Made by a program: the position numbers and the translations under genes. From assembly GCA_019973155.2 (NCBI GenBank), contig BPQB01000085.1:1-64000 (forward strand): a stretch of DNA of 64,000 nt. Direction: 5' to 3'. The notes below the pieces were generated by a model that saw only the letters and a list, made by a program, of their open reading frames with translations, did not search any database and was not told the DNA's origin. Positions within the stretch are counted from its first letter, which is position 1. Each line of letters starts with the position of its first letter. Source of the stretch: Phanerochaete sordida (Eukaryota; Basidiomycota; Agaricomycetes; Polyporales; Phanerochaetaceae). Positions 9,843-20,614 of this stretch are shown piece by piece.

Positions 9843-9910
9843 GCTCCCGCGCTCCCTTGCTGTCCTCAGTAGATGGGGGCCTTGTACACTACGCTGTCTT
9901 CTACCGCATC

Positions 9911-11553
9911 ATGATTTTAAGAGGCGACCTGGTTCACTGCCCCTCTCTTGCACAGCTCGAAGTCCTGAAAGACTACATCTTAGGCAAGAGGCGCAATCAA
10001 TCTAGCTGTCTATTTAATCTGATATGTATTGAACGTTGTAGAGGTCGATGCGAAGGGCTTCATTGTACATGTTGGGCCAGCCAGCGAGCCGCAGTCGCAG
10101 ACCAAGCTGAAAAGCTGCGTCTCCCCTAACGTGATCCCGCGTGGCAGCTTCCTACTGCCGACTTTCTGTGATCTTCACCTCCATGCTCCGCAGTTCCTGT
10201 ATCAAGGAACCGGGCTCCATCTGCCTCTCATGCAGTGGTTGAATGAATACGCTTTCAAGGCTGAAGAAAGAATTGACGGCGACCCTTCTCTCGCCAGGAG
10301 GGTATATACTCGTCTGGCAAGGCGTCTCGTTGAGCATGGGACAGGGGCCGTCCTGCTCTTTGGCACGATCGGGATAGAATCAAAGTAAGTAAAGCTGTCT
10401 CCCGCGACAAGTATGCCTGACGTCGAACTATGCGGTACTAGCCTCATCCTGGCGGAATGTATGAAAGCAGCAGGTATCCGGGCTTTCATTGGGAAACTCT
10501 CCATGGACAAGAACTCTAGGCCAACATACATTGAGGCATCAGCAGACAGCGCCCTCACCGCGACCGTCTCCTTCATTGACCGGTGCAACGCCCTTGAACG
10601 CGACACTGAACCGCACGCGCGACGTGTAGAACCCGTCCTCACCCCGCGTTTTGTGCCAACGTGTTCTGATGAGCTCCTTCACGGACTCGGCAGGCTCTCG
10701 GAGGAGCGTGGCGTACGAGTGCAAAGCCACATGGCTGAAGCGTTGGACCAAGTCGAGTGGGTGAGGCAGGAGCGCGGACGCGAAGACATTGACGTCTTTG
10801 AACAGGTGAGTATCGTCGATGTCTCTGCGCTATCTGCACAACCTATCGCTACTACAGAGCGGGCTCTTGACGTCTCGCACGATTCAAGCACATTGCACAT
10901 TCCTGGACGCACCAACGCTCTCCCACGTCGCACAGAAAGGCACCGCCATCGCGCACTGCCCGCTGTCCAATGCCTACTTTTCAGCAGCTCCGTTCCGCCT
11001 GCGAGAGGCTCTCGATAGCGGCGTGAAGGTCGGACTAGGGACGGACGTCGCTGGCGGCTACGATATCAGCATCATATCGGCGATGAGGCACGCAGTAACT
11101 GTGTCTAGGATGCGAGAGGGAGCGAGGCACCTGGAATGCGCCAGCAATGATCTGACGCCAGACGACCGCAAAGCGTTGTCGATCGACTGGAAGGAGGCGC
11201 TATACCTTGCAACAACGGGCGGGGCCGACGCTCTCGGTCTAGCAAGAGGTGCTGGTCAGTTCGTCGTTGGAGCACCGTTTGATGCTCAGTGCAGTGAGTA
11301 TATTCCCTGACGAAATGTATAATTTACATGCTCTGACCCTACGACTTCCGTTCACGTAGTCAGGATCATCGACGAGGGGACAGGGGCTGGCATCGGACCC
11401 ATGGACTTCATAGACGACGAAATGGTCGGTATGGACGCATGGTCGTTGACTGACGAGATCGTGGAGAAGTGGTGGTGCCTAGGAGACGTCAGAAACAGGG
11501 TTAAGATGTGGATACAGGGTAAAGAGATAGCTCGCACCTGGAATAGCGAATAA
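9911..11553 (+). CDS. Guanine deaminase
   Basis: Hydrolyses guanine to xanthine in purine salvage; cytosolic, zinc-dependent amidohydrolase fold. Five exons give 469 aa (introns 9984-10041, 10385-10441, 10806-10857 and 11294-11359). Motifs in order: N-terminal strand LRGDLVHCPSLAQLEVL, metal ligands CDLHLHAPQF, substrate loop YQGTGLHLPLMQWL, QSHMAEALDQVEWV, IQAHCTFL, IAHCPLSNAYF and LGTDVAGGYD. The first intron is GC-AG (GCAAGA donor); the frame requires it. The first usable ATG is 9911; the open frame further upstream begins with TTG, so the protein starts a few residues shorter than some relatives. The TIR element ends 69 bp before this ATG and may have replaced or supplied its promoter. 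Confidence 0.93.
9984..10041 (+). other. GC-AG intron in guanine deaminase
   Basis: The donor is TTAG|GCAAGA and the acceptor TTGTAG. Removing these 58 nt joins DYIL to EVDAKGF in frame; no GT donor nearby does so. Confidence 0.85.
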
Positions 11554-11584
11554 TTCCGGCCAACATACACGAAATCCTGCCCAC

Positions 11585-12655
11585 TCATCTCTCCACCGTC
11601 TCCCGAGTTTCCATCTCAAGCTCCTCCCAGCTAGGTAGGCCGACAACACCGGGCAGGTTGCGCCAAGCGTCTTCCCGTACGTTGTTGACCTCCTTGTTGA
11701 AGGCGACGCGACACGGTGTGCAGACGTCCTGCATATCAAGTACTTGATCTTGTGCCTGCTTCATGAAGTGGAACGGACCACTCCGTAGGATCCATTGCCG
11801 CGAGAGCATATTGGAGAGCCGCTGGAACGCCTTCGGGCATTGCGAGGTGCTCTTGCAGTCTCCAGGGATAGGTCGTTCGGTACCACAGGTTTTGCGACAG
11901 AAGTCCAGAAGCAATCGGACGCGGTACTGGAAGACGAGAGTGTAGTCGCGCAGCGTCTCTGCCGTGATATCTGACGAGGGTTTGGACGCATGCTCGACTT
12001 GGAGCTTGGGATGATCGGCAGGGAGCAAGTCAGAGAGAGGGTAGAGCGAGAGGAAATAGAGCGCAGATGGCACCAGAAGGCGCGCGTCGTTCGAACGTGC
12101 AAGGTTAAGAACGTGCAGTGGGTGCGCGAAGGGATAGCTGAGGTCGTCCACCGGGGGCGACGTGAGAGCCAACTCGAGCATCTCGTCGTGTCCTCGTAGC
12201 GTGTGCGCCCATGTCTTCGCGAGATGCTGGACAGCCTGAGTCCGAAGGTGGGATATGCAATATTTCGTGGACATGCGCAGGATCCCCGCAGCGTAGAAGA
12301 AGTCATTGATGCTCTTGTTCTGGAAGTTTCTGCGAGCATTTGAGAGGGTCAGCTAACGGCGGTTGTAGATTAACACTCACAGGGAGACTCCGTCGTATAA
12401 TGCCCTAATAATGTTGCTTAGCTCAATTGGGACGTCGTGCATGTACACCACAGGGCATTTCTCGAGACTTTCAGAGTCTGGCGGTGGTTCCGCCGCCTCG
12501 AACATGTCTCGGAAGATCTGAGAGTGGCGTGCCAGCACACCTCTGTGAATCTTGAACGCGACGGGAGACTCCTCGAATGAGGTGAGCAAGATGATGTTGC
12601 CGTCGTCGAACCATGGATCACCTCTCTTGCTCAGAGGTACTAAGGACTCGTGCAT
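11585..12655 (-). CDS. BTB/POZ-domain protein
   Basis: Two exons (intron 12330-12380) encode 339 aa. The ATG at 12655 is used; the open frame upstream starts with GTG. Residues 12-110 form a BTB fold: DPWFDDGNIILL, FKIHRGVLARHSQIFRDMF, VVYMHDVPIELSNIIRALYDG. Then come FFYAAGILRMSTKYCISHLR and a long helical C-terminus with several Cys (CRKTCGTERPIPGDCKSTSQC). Agaricomycetes have many such BTB proteins of unknown role, which by domain may act in protein-protein interaction or ubiquitin ligase adaptors. It overlaps nothing and is convergent with guanine deaminase, 31 bp away. Confidence 0.85.
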
Positions 12656-13002
12656 GAGTATCCAGCAAGTCACGGATGCTGGGGAGACGAGAGTGAGAGC
12701 GAGACCGGACAGCCGCCCGCGCGCGCCGCCTGGAGCGTGTCGTCCGCCACACTCCGCCTCCCTACTTCAGTCATGTTAGCCACGTCCATACTCGCACGTC
12801 CCAGTAGTATCTCTATAGCAGGAGCTTTCCGCAAGAATTTCGCAGCGCTGTAGCTCTACACGTGAACGTTGAACGTTTGAACCCGCATTCTACACTGCAC
12901 TCGACATCATGGCGAAACGAAGAATAGTATCCGGAAAGCGTATGCACATATTATAAAACTATACTAATCCTACCCGACCATAGCAGAGATGCCAATCTAC
13001 AT
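12656..13002. other. Intergenic region between BTB gene and clathrin
   Basis: 347 bp holding the BTB promoter and the 3' region of the clathrin gene. No further feature seen. Confidence 0.5.
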
Positions 13003-16000
13003 TCAGAATCCACCGAAGCCGGTCATCATCTATGTCGCGAAGTCAGTCAATATTTGCGACACGAAGGATGCATTCCAGCTTACAGGAGGGACACCGCCCA
13101 TCGGAGGCATACCTGTGGGCATGCCTGTAGGCATGCCGTTGATCACAGGCGGGCCTTGGGCAGGGTAGCCGTTGCCTTGGGTGATAAGCAGACGGTTCCC
13201 AATCATCCCCGGGTTGATGATGGGCGCTTCCGCTTCTTGCTGCTCCTTCTGAGACTCTTTTTGTGAGTGCTCCTGCACTTGCTTCTCGAGAGCAGCGAGT
13301 CGATCGATGAGAGAGCGCTTCTTCTGGAGCTTGTAGGGCATGTAGAAGTCATTGAGAGCGTGCTGCCACGACAACTCCTCGATGACGTCTTCCCGAAGCA
13401 GGTCGAAGCAGACATAGAGCATGGCGGCGAAGCACTCCTTGTTGCCAATGTCGACGAAGTACCCGATAAGGTCCTCGGAGACTTCTGTGCTGGCGGAGAC
13501 CGCTGCAGTGATCATTGCGTCCTTGTAGAGCTTGTCCTGCTTCGACAAGGCAATCGACTCTTCCCACCGACCATTTTTCTACAGTGGAAATTTTAGAGAC
13601 TAGGCAGTACGATCATGCGAGTAGCGTACCTTGTACAAATGAGCGGCCAGTCTCCTGAACTCGAGGAGCTCGTGCTTCTCCAAACGCTGCGCAAGACTGA
13701 TGTTGTTGAAGTTGTCGAAGCTGTCAATTGAGTCGCGCAGCGTTTTGTAGTCCTCTTCCTCGATGAGCAGGTCGTTGTAGGCATCGTTGACGGCCTCGAT
13801 GTTCAACTAAGTCGATGAGACGTGAGTAAAGAATGGGCACTTCGTCAACATAGTGACGCTCACATGCTGTACGGCAATCAGGTAGGACCGGATGAGGGGG
13901 ATGTGGTCGATCTGGCGGAACATCTTCACCACTCGAGTGTGGTCGATACGAGGGATCATCACACTGAGCAAGTCGGTGAGCAAGGTGGGCTGCTCCTGCA
14001 GGTAGAACGTGAGGGCCTTGTAGTAGCTAGCGAAGAGTACGTGAGGATGTTGTGCCCGGGAAACGAAGAGAGCTACGCACATCTCGATGTTCGCGACGCG
14101 AACGATGACATCCTTGAACTGGTTGTGCTCCCAGGCGTCCGCGGACCGCTCAATCATGGCAAGAGCGGCGTTGTCCTAGGGACGCGTTAGCAAGCCAACC
14201 CATGACTATATGAGAGGTACGCACAAATTCATCGTACTTGATGTACAGGAAGACCAGTTCGGGCCAGAGGTGGGCACGCTCAGCAGCTTTGATGACCTGT
14301 GGAAAGCGTAAGAAAGCTGCAGAGATGGATTTAACGCTGAAAAGGGCTTACCTTGGGGATGTTGATGCGGGAGACGAACAGCTTGAGATGCTCCATGACT
14401 AGATCTGTCGTCAGCTCATGATCAGCTTGAGCATCGCTAAGAACTCACGTTTCTCCGGGCGGTACTTGCTGTAAAGAGTTGCAAGTTCCGTGAAGATGCC
14501 CATCTAGGCAAAGTATCGTCAGCGCAGATATGGTTGTAGCATCCGCTCTCGACTTACATGCGCACGCTCGAGACTGAGGCCGGCTTCGAGGAGCTGGAGA
14601 ATTTCGTCGAAGTGGCCTTTGCGCTCATAGGCTTGTACGATGGCAGGTAGCTCCTCGGCGTGGACAATGATGTTCAATCCGCAAATTTGCGCCTGTGCGA
14701 CAAGGGTCAGATATAGATTCAAATGGCACGCACGGCAATGTAGCTTACCAAGCGGAACTCCTTCTTCTCCAAGCAGGCAGCGTGCACCTGCTTCCATACC
14801 CTGTGCGACGTTAGCGCTCCGAAGAATCAGTGGCCGTCAGGTACTTACTGGGTATTGCCTGCCTTCCGTGCGCTCTCGACAGCACCCTGATTCTCGCCGA
14901 GATAGATGAGCGTAGTCGCGAGGCGAGCCCAGTTCGAGATGCTCGTGAAGAGCAACTTCGCCGCCTGGTAAAGCTCGTCCTCGAAACACTTCTCTCCGAC
15001 CTCGAGGATATCCGCGACGTTCGTCATACCAAGGAAATCCTCCATATCGTGCAGTCGGTCCGTCTTCGCGTACGCGTACGCAAGTTCGGTGTCAATCTTG
15101 GGCTCGCGAAGGTGCTTACGGGCCATCTGAAGGAAGCGGACGAGGTCGTCGTGCTTTCCGGCACGGTTCGCGATTTCAATGACCTCGGCGTAGTTGGTGG
15201 GGTCTTGCGCCTTGATGTACGAATCTACAAAATAGTTAGGACCATGACGCGCTGACAACGCAAATGCACAAACCGATTGCATCCTTGATGCGCAAGCCGT
15301 CGAGCTGAGCCTTCGCCAAGCGAGACCACACCTCAGGCTGGTTGACCTTGGTCGCGTACTCGACACCCCGATCCAGGGACACAATATGCTCCACGAGCAC
15401 GTTGATGGCCATGGCGTGCTGCTCATACTTCTTGTAGATCAGGAATGCCTCCTCGTAGAGGCCGTGCTCGGTCGCAATCTTCGCGATCTCGCCCGCGTCA
15501 TAGTGCTGAAGCTTGTCGATGTAGCCGACGACCTTGCCCTTGTCCGCACGGATGGCCGTGAGCATCAAGAGGTTCTGCAGGTTCTTGTTCTCGCTGAATG
15601 GCGAGGGCTCCAGAATGATCTTCTCAAGGAGCTCGATGAGCTCGATGGGTAGATCCGCAGAGAGAAACGCTTTGACAGTAACGGAGACGTCGTCGGGGTC
15701 AGTCGATTCGGGCATGGCAGTCGCGATGACCTGGTCGATGAGCTGACGGCGGTGGGTGTTGTCGGGAGTGAGAACCTGGGCCCAGAGCTCGGGCTGACGA
15801 CGCTTGACCAAGTAGCGAGACTGCTGCTTGAACATTGAGTTCTCATTGGTGATGGCGATCAGCTCGTCGTCGCAGAATCCCTTCGCGTACGCGATGTACG
15901 CTAGGTAAGGGTCGCGTGCCTCGCAGAACTTGCCAACCACCAACGGCTCATACAGCTACACGAAGGCTCGATGTTAGTTCGCAGTGCACTTGTAGAATCA

Positions 16001-19000
16001 TGTATACTTACGTTGTTCTCCTTCAGGAACTGCTCTGGGTTGTTGTTGCTGTCGATGTAGATTTTCGCGAGGGCGTTGAAAACGGCGGGATCTTGGCTAC
16101 CAGCCTGAACTCGAGCCTCCAACCAGGGCAGGATCAGCTTGAGACGGTTGCGAGTCTCGACCTCGTGGACCAGCTCATCGATAGGGAAGTTGCCAGGAAC
16201 GGATGCAAGCAAGCTCTTGATGGTCGTCTCGTCACAGTCGACGTCGAGGAGGCCGCCGATAACCTGCGGAGTGCGCGCGGAGTTGACACGCTGGACGTAG
16301 ACCTCGATAAAGTTGATGAGACCGTTCTGGTAGAGGTACAGGACAAGGTCGTGGACGAAGCCGAAGCGGTCGCAGACGATGATCAAGGGCAGTTGGTCGG
16401 ACAGCTTTGCCTCCTTGAGGAAGTTCTTGACCTTCTCCGGGTTGTAGAAGTTGCTCTCGCGACAGATACGCTCGACCTCACGGATTTGACCTGTACGAGT
16501 CGCCGCCTGGATGTACTTGAAGTGCACTTCGGGGTCCTGGCTGAGGTTGACGACTGATCCGAGGTAGTAGTAGAGGCCCTCGAAGCTCTTGAAGGACTCG
16601 AACATCTCGATGAGCTTGACGGGACCGAGAATATCCGAGTACTTCGTCGCGATCTGAATGACAGCTTGCAAATTCTGGCGGATGTTGACGCGGAGCATCT
16701 CGTAGAGGCAGCCCATGGATTGCTCGGTCGTCAGACGACTGAAGTAGTTGACGAGCCACTACACGAGCCGCGTAAGAATCACTTCGGGCAGAAGAATGAC
16801 GGTGCTCACGTCGATGGGGAATGCGCTCGCGTGCACGATGACACGCTTGATATCTGCCAGGTCCTCGTAATGCTCAAGAGCCTGAGGAATATGTCAGCAC
16901 ATTAATCAATTCGTCAAAACGCTGTATCCTACCCTCTGAAGAAGGCCAGCCTTCTCGCACAGGTTGGCGATGCGCGGACGGTCATAGTGTGTGAACATCT
17001 CGTTGCCGAGAATGGCATCTGCAACTTGCGGAGCATGCATGAGATTCATCTCAAGAAGGCGAGTCTGCAAGTGTCCCTGCTCAGGCTTGTTCTCCTTCAA
17101 TGCATCGAGCAGGAACGACGTCGCCGGCTGGATCATGTTTTGAGACATGAAGATGTCCACGACCTGCGTATAGGAGGTCAGATTTCAAAGCGTATCAAGG
17201 AGCAAAGGAGTGCTCACACGCTCCACGTCGACCAGGGGACCGCTCTCGTCGTTGACGAGCTGCGCCGCGAATTCTGCGCCTTTCTCCGGGTTGCTGCGCA
17301 TGATGTGCTGGAGAAGACCGATGTAATCCGGGGTGTAACCGACCTTCTTGCAGTATAGCACAATCTTATCGGTCTGGCCGGTCTCAGCAAAGCAAGCAAT
17401 GACCTTGTTAGGGACATTGGCGCGCAGATACACGCTGAGCGCGAGGGTGAGGTCATGAAGGCGAACGATGTCACCGAGCTCTTCGCTGCAGGTGAGCTAT
17501 AGGGACGCATGAGAACGTTGAGACAATGCGTAGAGCGGCACAGAAGACGAACCTTATTCTCCTTCAGCCACTTCTCAAGCAGCTGCTTCCGCCCTTGCTG
17601 CAGGACGGGACGCGCCAGTTCGACAGATTCGAGGTGATTGAGCTCGCCCTTCTCGAGCAAGATGCCGAAGTACTGGAGGATAGGTGACAACCCTCCTGGG
17701 GGCGTCGGCGCTGTCTTGAAGGACTCGATGACTTGCGCGGTACGCAGGATGCCCTGGTCGACAGCAATTAGATATATCCAAGCCTACAGCACGCGCTTCA
17801 CTCACTCTTGGGGAGTTGGCGGCGATCTTCGCGGCCTCACCAAACTGGCCGCTCTGGAACAGCGCTTGGTACTGTTTGATGTAGAGGTCGTCGGCGCCGG
17901 GCAGATTGGCGCGGCTGGCAAGCTTGAACGCGAGCTCCGTGTTATTGAGGGTCGTGAGGATGTAAGGAATGATTGTCTGCTCGTCGACGTTTACGCTGAG
18001 AACCTGGCCCTTCTTGTTCACGCCAATGATGCCGTTCGTACTCTCGTGCTCGGCTGTGACGAAGATGGTTTCGCCCGAGATGCGGTTCATGTAGATGCAT
18101 GCGCCTGACTCCAGGTCGTACAAGTGAATGAACCCGTACTTGGTGACCAGGTAGACGATCCCGTGCTTCTTCGACACTTGCATCGCTACGGGGAAGTCGT
18201 TCGTGGCCTCCGGAGGGAAGTAGACATCGACAGCCTTCTTGGTGAATGGCGGGTCCGGCGCTTGGTGGTCAATTTCGACTATGTGCAGCTGCAAAGCGCG
18301 TTAATGCGCTGGAAATCGCGCGGAACAAGCGTTACTCACCTTGGCACCAGCCGCCGTGCGTACCGAGAACGCGAAGAGCTTCGTGATGTTCTGGTGTCCA
18401 TCCAGCTTCACCTCCGCGAACGACGCGGCGTGCCCTTCGATGGGCTGGCTAACACCCCGCTCTCGGCTGTACAGCTGCATAGCGCCCTTGACCTTGAAGG
18501 CGGAGGGGTTGGTGGTATTGCCCGAAATACCAATGAGAACCAGCCACTTCTCGTCCGCACTTGCCCGGTAGTTGATGATCTGTGCTCCGACGAGCGTAGG
18601 ATGACGGTCGAAGACCTTCTGCGGGGGAGAGGTCTGGTCGTTGATGCTCCAGTGATACACCGCAGTATCGGTGACCATGCCGATGGTTGTGTCAGAGATC
18701 CACTTCCAGAAGACGACGTCCGAATCATTGACGTGTGACTTGACTTTCTGCTTCGTCTCGATATTGAATATTTGGAGTGTACGTCCAGCTGAGGGCATGC
18801 TGAGCACTTGTGCGATGGACAAAGGCTGATCCACGTACCCTTCAACGCGAGAATCTTCTTGTCCGGGTGCATAATCGCCGAGTCCGCCGTAATTGGACGG
18901 CGGAGGACATTGTTGGCGTCCGCGAGGTCGATGATGACGACCTGGTTCTGCTCATTGACCTTCTCTCGTACACAGATGAAGTGATCCGATTCGAGGGTCA

Positions 19001-19159
19001 ATGTCTGCGTTTCCAGTGAATCGCGCACAATGAGCGAATGCTGCGCGCAGTAGGGGTACGCGTACGTACCTGGAAGGATATGGACGCGGGTTGTACGCCG
19101 AGACTGGAGAGCTGAAGGTGCTCGCAGAACGCGATAGGTTTGGAGATGTCGAGGGCCAT
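13003..19159 (-). CDS. Clathrin heavy chain
   Basis: The coat triskelion subunit for endocytic and trans-Golgi vesicles. I could place all 21 exons; they sum to 1,697 aa, matching the family's usual length near 1,680. The start is [17 protein letters not shown] at 19159. The N-terminal seven-blade propeller (about 1-330: [53 protein letters not shown]) is followed by the linker and the helical CHCR repeats (GNYWF-free; for example WVYL-like blocks, [53 protein letters not shown]). The C-terminus has a [15 protein letters not shown] stretch and ends MMTGFGGF. The last exon is only 27 nt (13003-13029). The 20 introns run from 48 to 65 nt, all GT-AG. There is no frameshift. Single-copy essential-type gene. 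Confidence 0.98.
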
Positions 19160-19475
19160 GGCGAAGAGGATGACACGTCGAGCCCGCCGAGAGCGCCGTC
19201 CTGCAGAGTAGTGAGATGATAGGGAGAGTGTAACGTAGCCTTGGGCGGGGCGAGACCGAAGCGCGCATTCCCCCTCGGCGCTAACCAACTACGTAGCAAC
19301 CTTCGGCATCTCCGGGGCGTAAGGCCTACCCCGCCGTGCATGTCCCTGCTCTCGGCCGCATGCACGAAATGCGGCTACCTCCTCACCTGCGAATTCTTCT
19401 GATATACTGGGTGTGTTACGGAGGCACAGCGGTGCACATGCATTATGTGTATGTACACAGCGGTTGTATTAGCAT
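19160..19475. other. Clathrin promoter region
   Basis: 316 bp upstream of the clathrin ATG, up to the tRNA gene. No clear TATA box or other element recognised. Confidence 0.4.
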
Positions 19476-19580
19476 GGCTCAGTGGTCTAGTCGCATGATT
19501 CCTGCTTCGGGTTTTCAATCCCAGCTTCAGTGGGAGCTTGAAGGTGCAGGAGGTCCCGGGTTCAATTCCCGGCTGAGCCC
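19476..19580 (+). tRNA. tRNA-Pro(CGG) with a 33-nt intron
   Basis: The acceptor stem GGCTCAG (19476-19482) pairs perfectly with CTGAGCC (19573-19579), with discriminator C at 19580. The D-arm GTGGTCTAG matches eukaryotic tRNA-Pro. The anticodon arm is CCTGC-TTCGGG plus the first base after the intron, with GCAGG as the 3' strand, so the anticodon is CGG. A 33-nt intron sits one base 3' of the anticodon, the canonical site, and can itself fold (CCCAGCTTCAGTGGGAGCTT). The T-arm GGTCCCGGGTTCAATTCCCGG is intact in shape. It lies between clathrin and a repeat region. Confidence 0.93.
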
Positions 19581-19588
19581 TTTTTTTT
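19581..19588 (+). terminator. RNA polymerase III T-run terminator
   Basis: Eight consecutive T residues directly after the tRNA-Pro discriminator base, as expected for a Pol III gene. Confidence 0.85.
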
Positions 19589-19710
19589 GTGGCCAACAAT
19601 CTCAACTCAGGAGGCTCCAGCAATTTTTCTCTGATTTTTCTCCATTTTTCTGAACGATTTGAATTTTAGACGCCGAGAATTTCGCGGAGGCCGTCTGAAC
19701 TCTGCAGGTT

Positions 19711-19890
19711 TAGACGCCCACGTGCTATCTCCCTCGACTGTGCGCACACATACTAACACAGAAAGTCACGGGCACGATGCAGTAGTAGGAATAAGTGAGG
19801 GAAAAATAGCTTCTGTCTCTTATGACGGCGGTCCACAGGCCGGTCACGATACTATGCCTAGCCAAATAGCGCGAGTCGCAGGACAGGAGA
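19711..19890 (+). repeat. Direct repeat, copy 1
   Basis: Starts TAGACGCCCACGTGC and contains GGAATAAGTGAGGG, TAGCTTCTGTCTCTTATGAC and CGGTCCACAGGCC. The partner is at 20315-20480. Looks like an old dispersed element; its family is unknown. Confidence 0.75.
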
Positions 19891-20314
19891 AAATGGAGGT
19901 AAATGCGCAGGAGAAAACAAATCATGTGCATCTGTTGAGGTTGTCTGCGGGGCAGGTGAGTCTAACCGCAGCTGATGGCTCTAGACCATCCAAACAGGCA
20001 TGACTGTGATAGAGACGCCATTCAACTACGGCGACGATCAGCAACGTCGGTGCAGCTGCCTGGATAATTAGGTCCAGAGTAACTCTGGACGAATTAACGC
20101 CCACATGATCCTCCAGAGTAGCTCTGGGAGAATTGATGCACGTGTAGAGGTCGCATCTGTGAACAAGATATGCTGGACTTAGCATGTTGCTACAGGAGGT
20201 TAGGGCATGAGTGAGAGAGATACTGTATGCTTTCCTTAAATCGCTCCGGGGCACACGAAAGCATATGCTCTCCGCCGTCCGGAGAGCGGACGCCTATTGT
20301 TTTTGCGATTGCTG

Positions 20315-20480
20315 TAGACGCCCATGTGCCATCGCCTCCGCGCTCCCTCGACTGTGCGCGGGCATGCTAACACACGGCGCGATGCAATGGTAGGAATAAG
20401 TGAGGGGAAATAGCTTCCGTCTCTTATGACTGCGGTCCACAGGCCAGTAACGATTATACTACGCCACAAAGCGCAGCGGT
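20315..20480 (+). repeat. Direct repeat, copy 2
   Basis: Diverged copy of 19711-19890 in the same orientation: TAGACGCCCATGTGCC, GGAATAAGTGAGGGG, CGTCTCTTATGAC, CGGTCCACAGGCC. It is preceded by a TCCGGAGAGCGGA block. Confidence 0.75.
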
Positions 20481-20614
20481 CATCGAAGCCTTCCTCAGCT
20501 TGTGCACGGCCATGGGAATATATGCCCCTCCGCGTTTGTATCACGTATACCCCATATCACGTACATAATCAAGGACGCTCAATCCAATCTCCAGAGAACA
20601 CGAAAGGGTGAATG

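Larger units (their letters stand above)
19589..20614. other. Non-coding repeat-bearing region downstream of the tRNA
   Basis: About 1 kb without a gene. It holds two diverged copies of one unit (listed separately). Between them lie short palindromes such as GTCCAGAGTAACTCTGGAC at 20072-20090 and a related one near 20112. Confidence 0.6.

Noticed and set aside
9857..9910. In-frame N-terminal extension of guanine deaminase
   Set aside because: It begins with TTG, not ATG; the family pattern starts right after the ATG at 9911.
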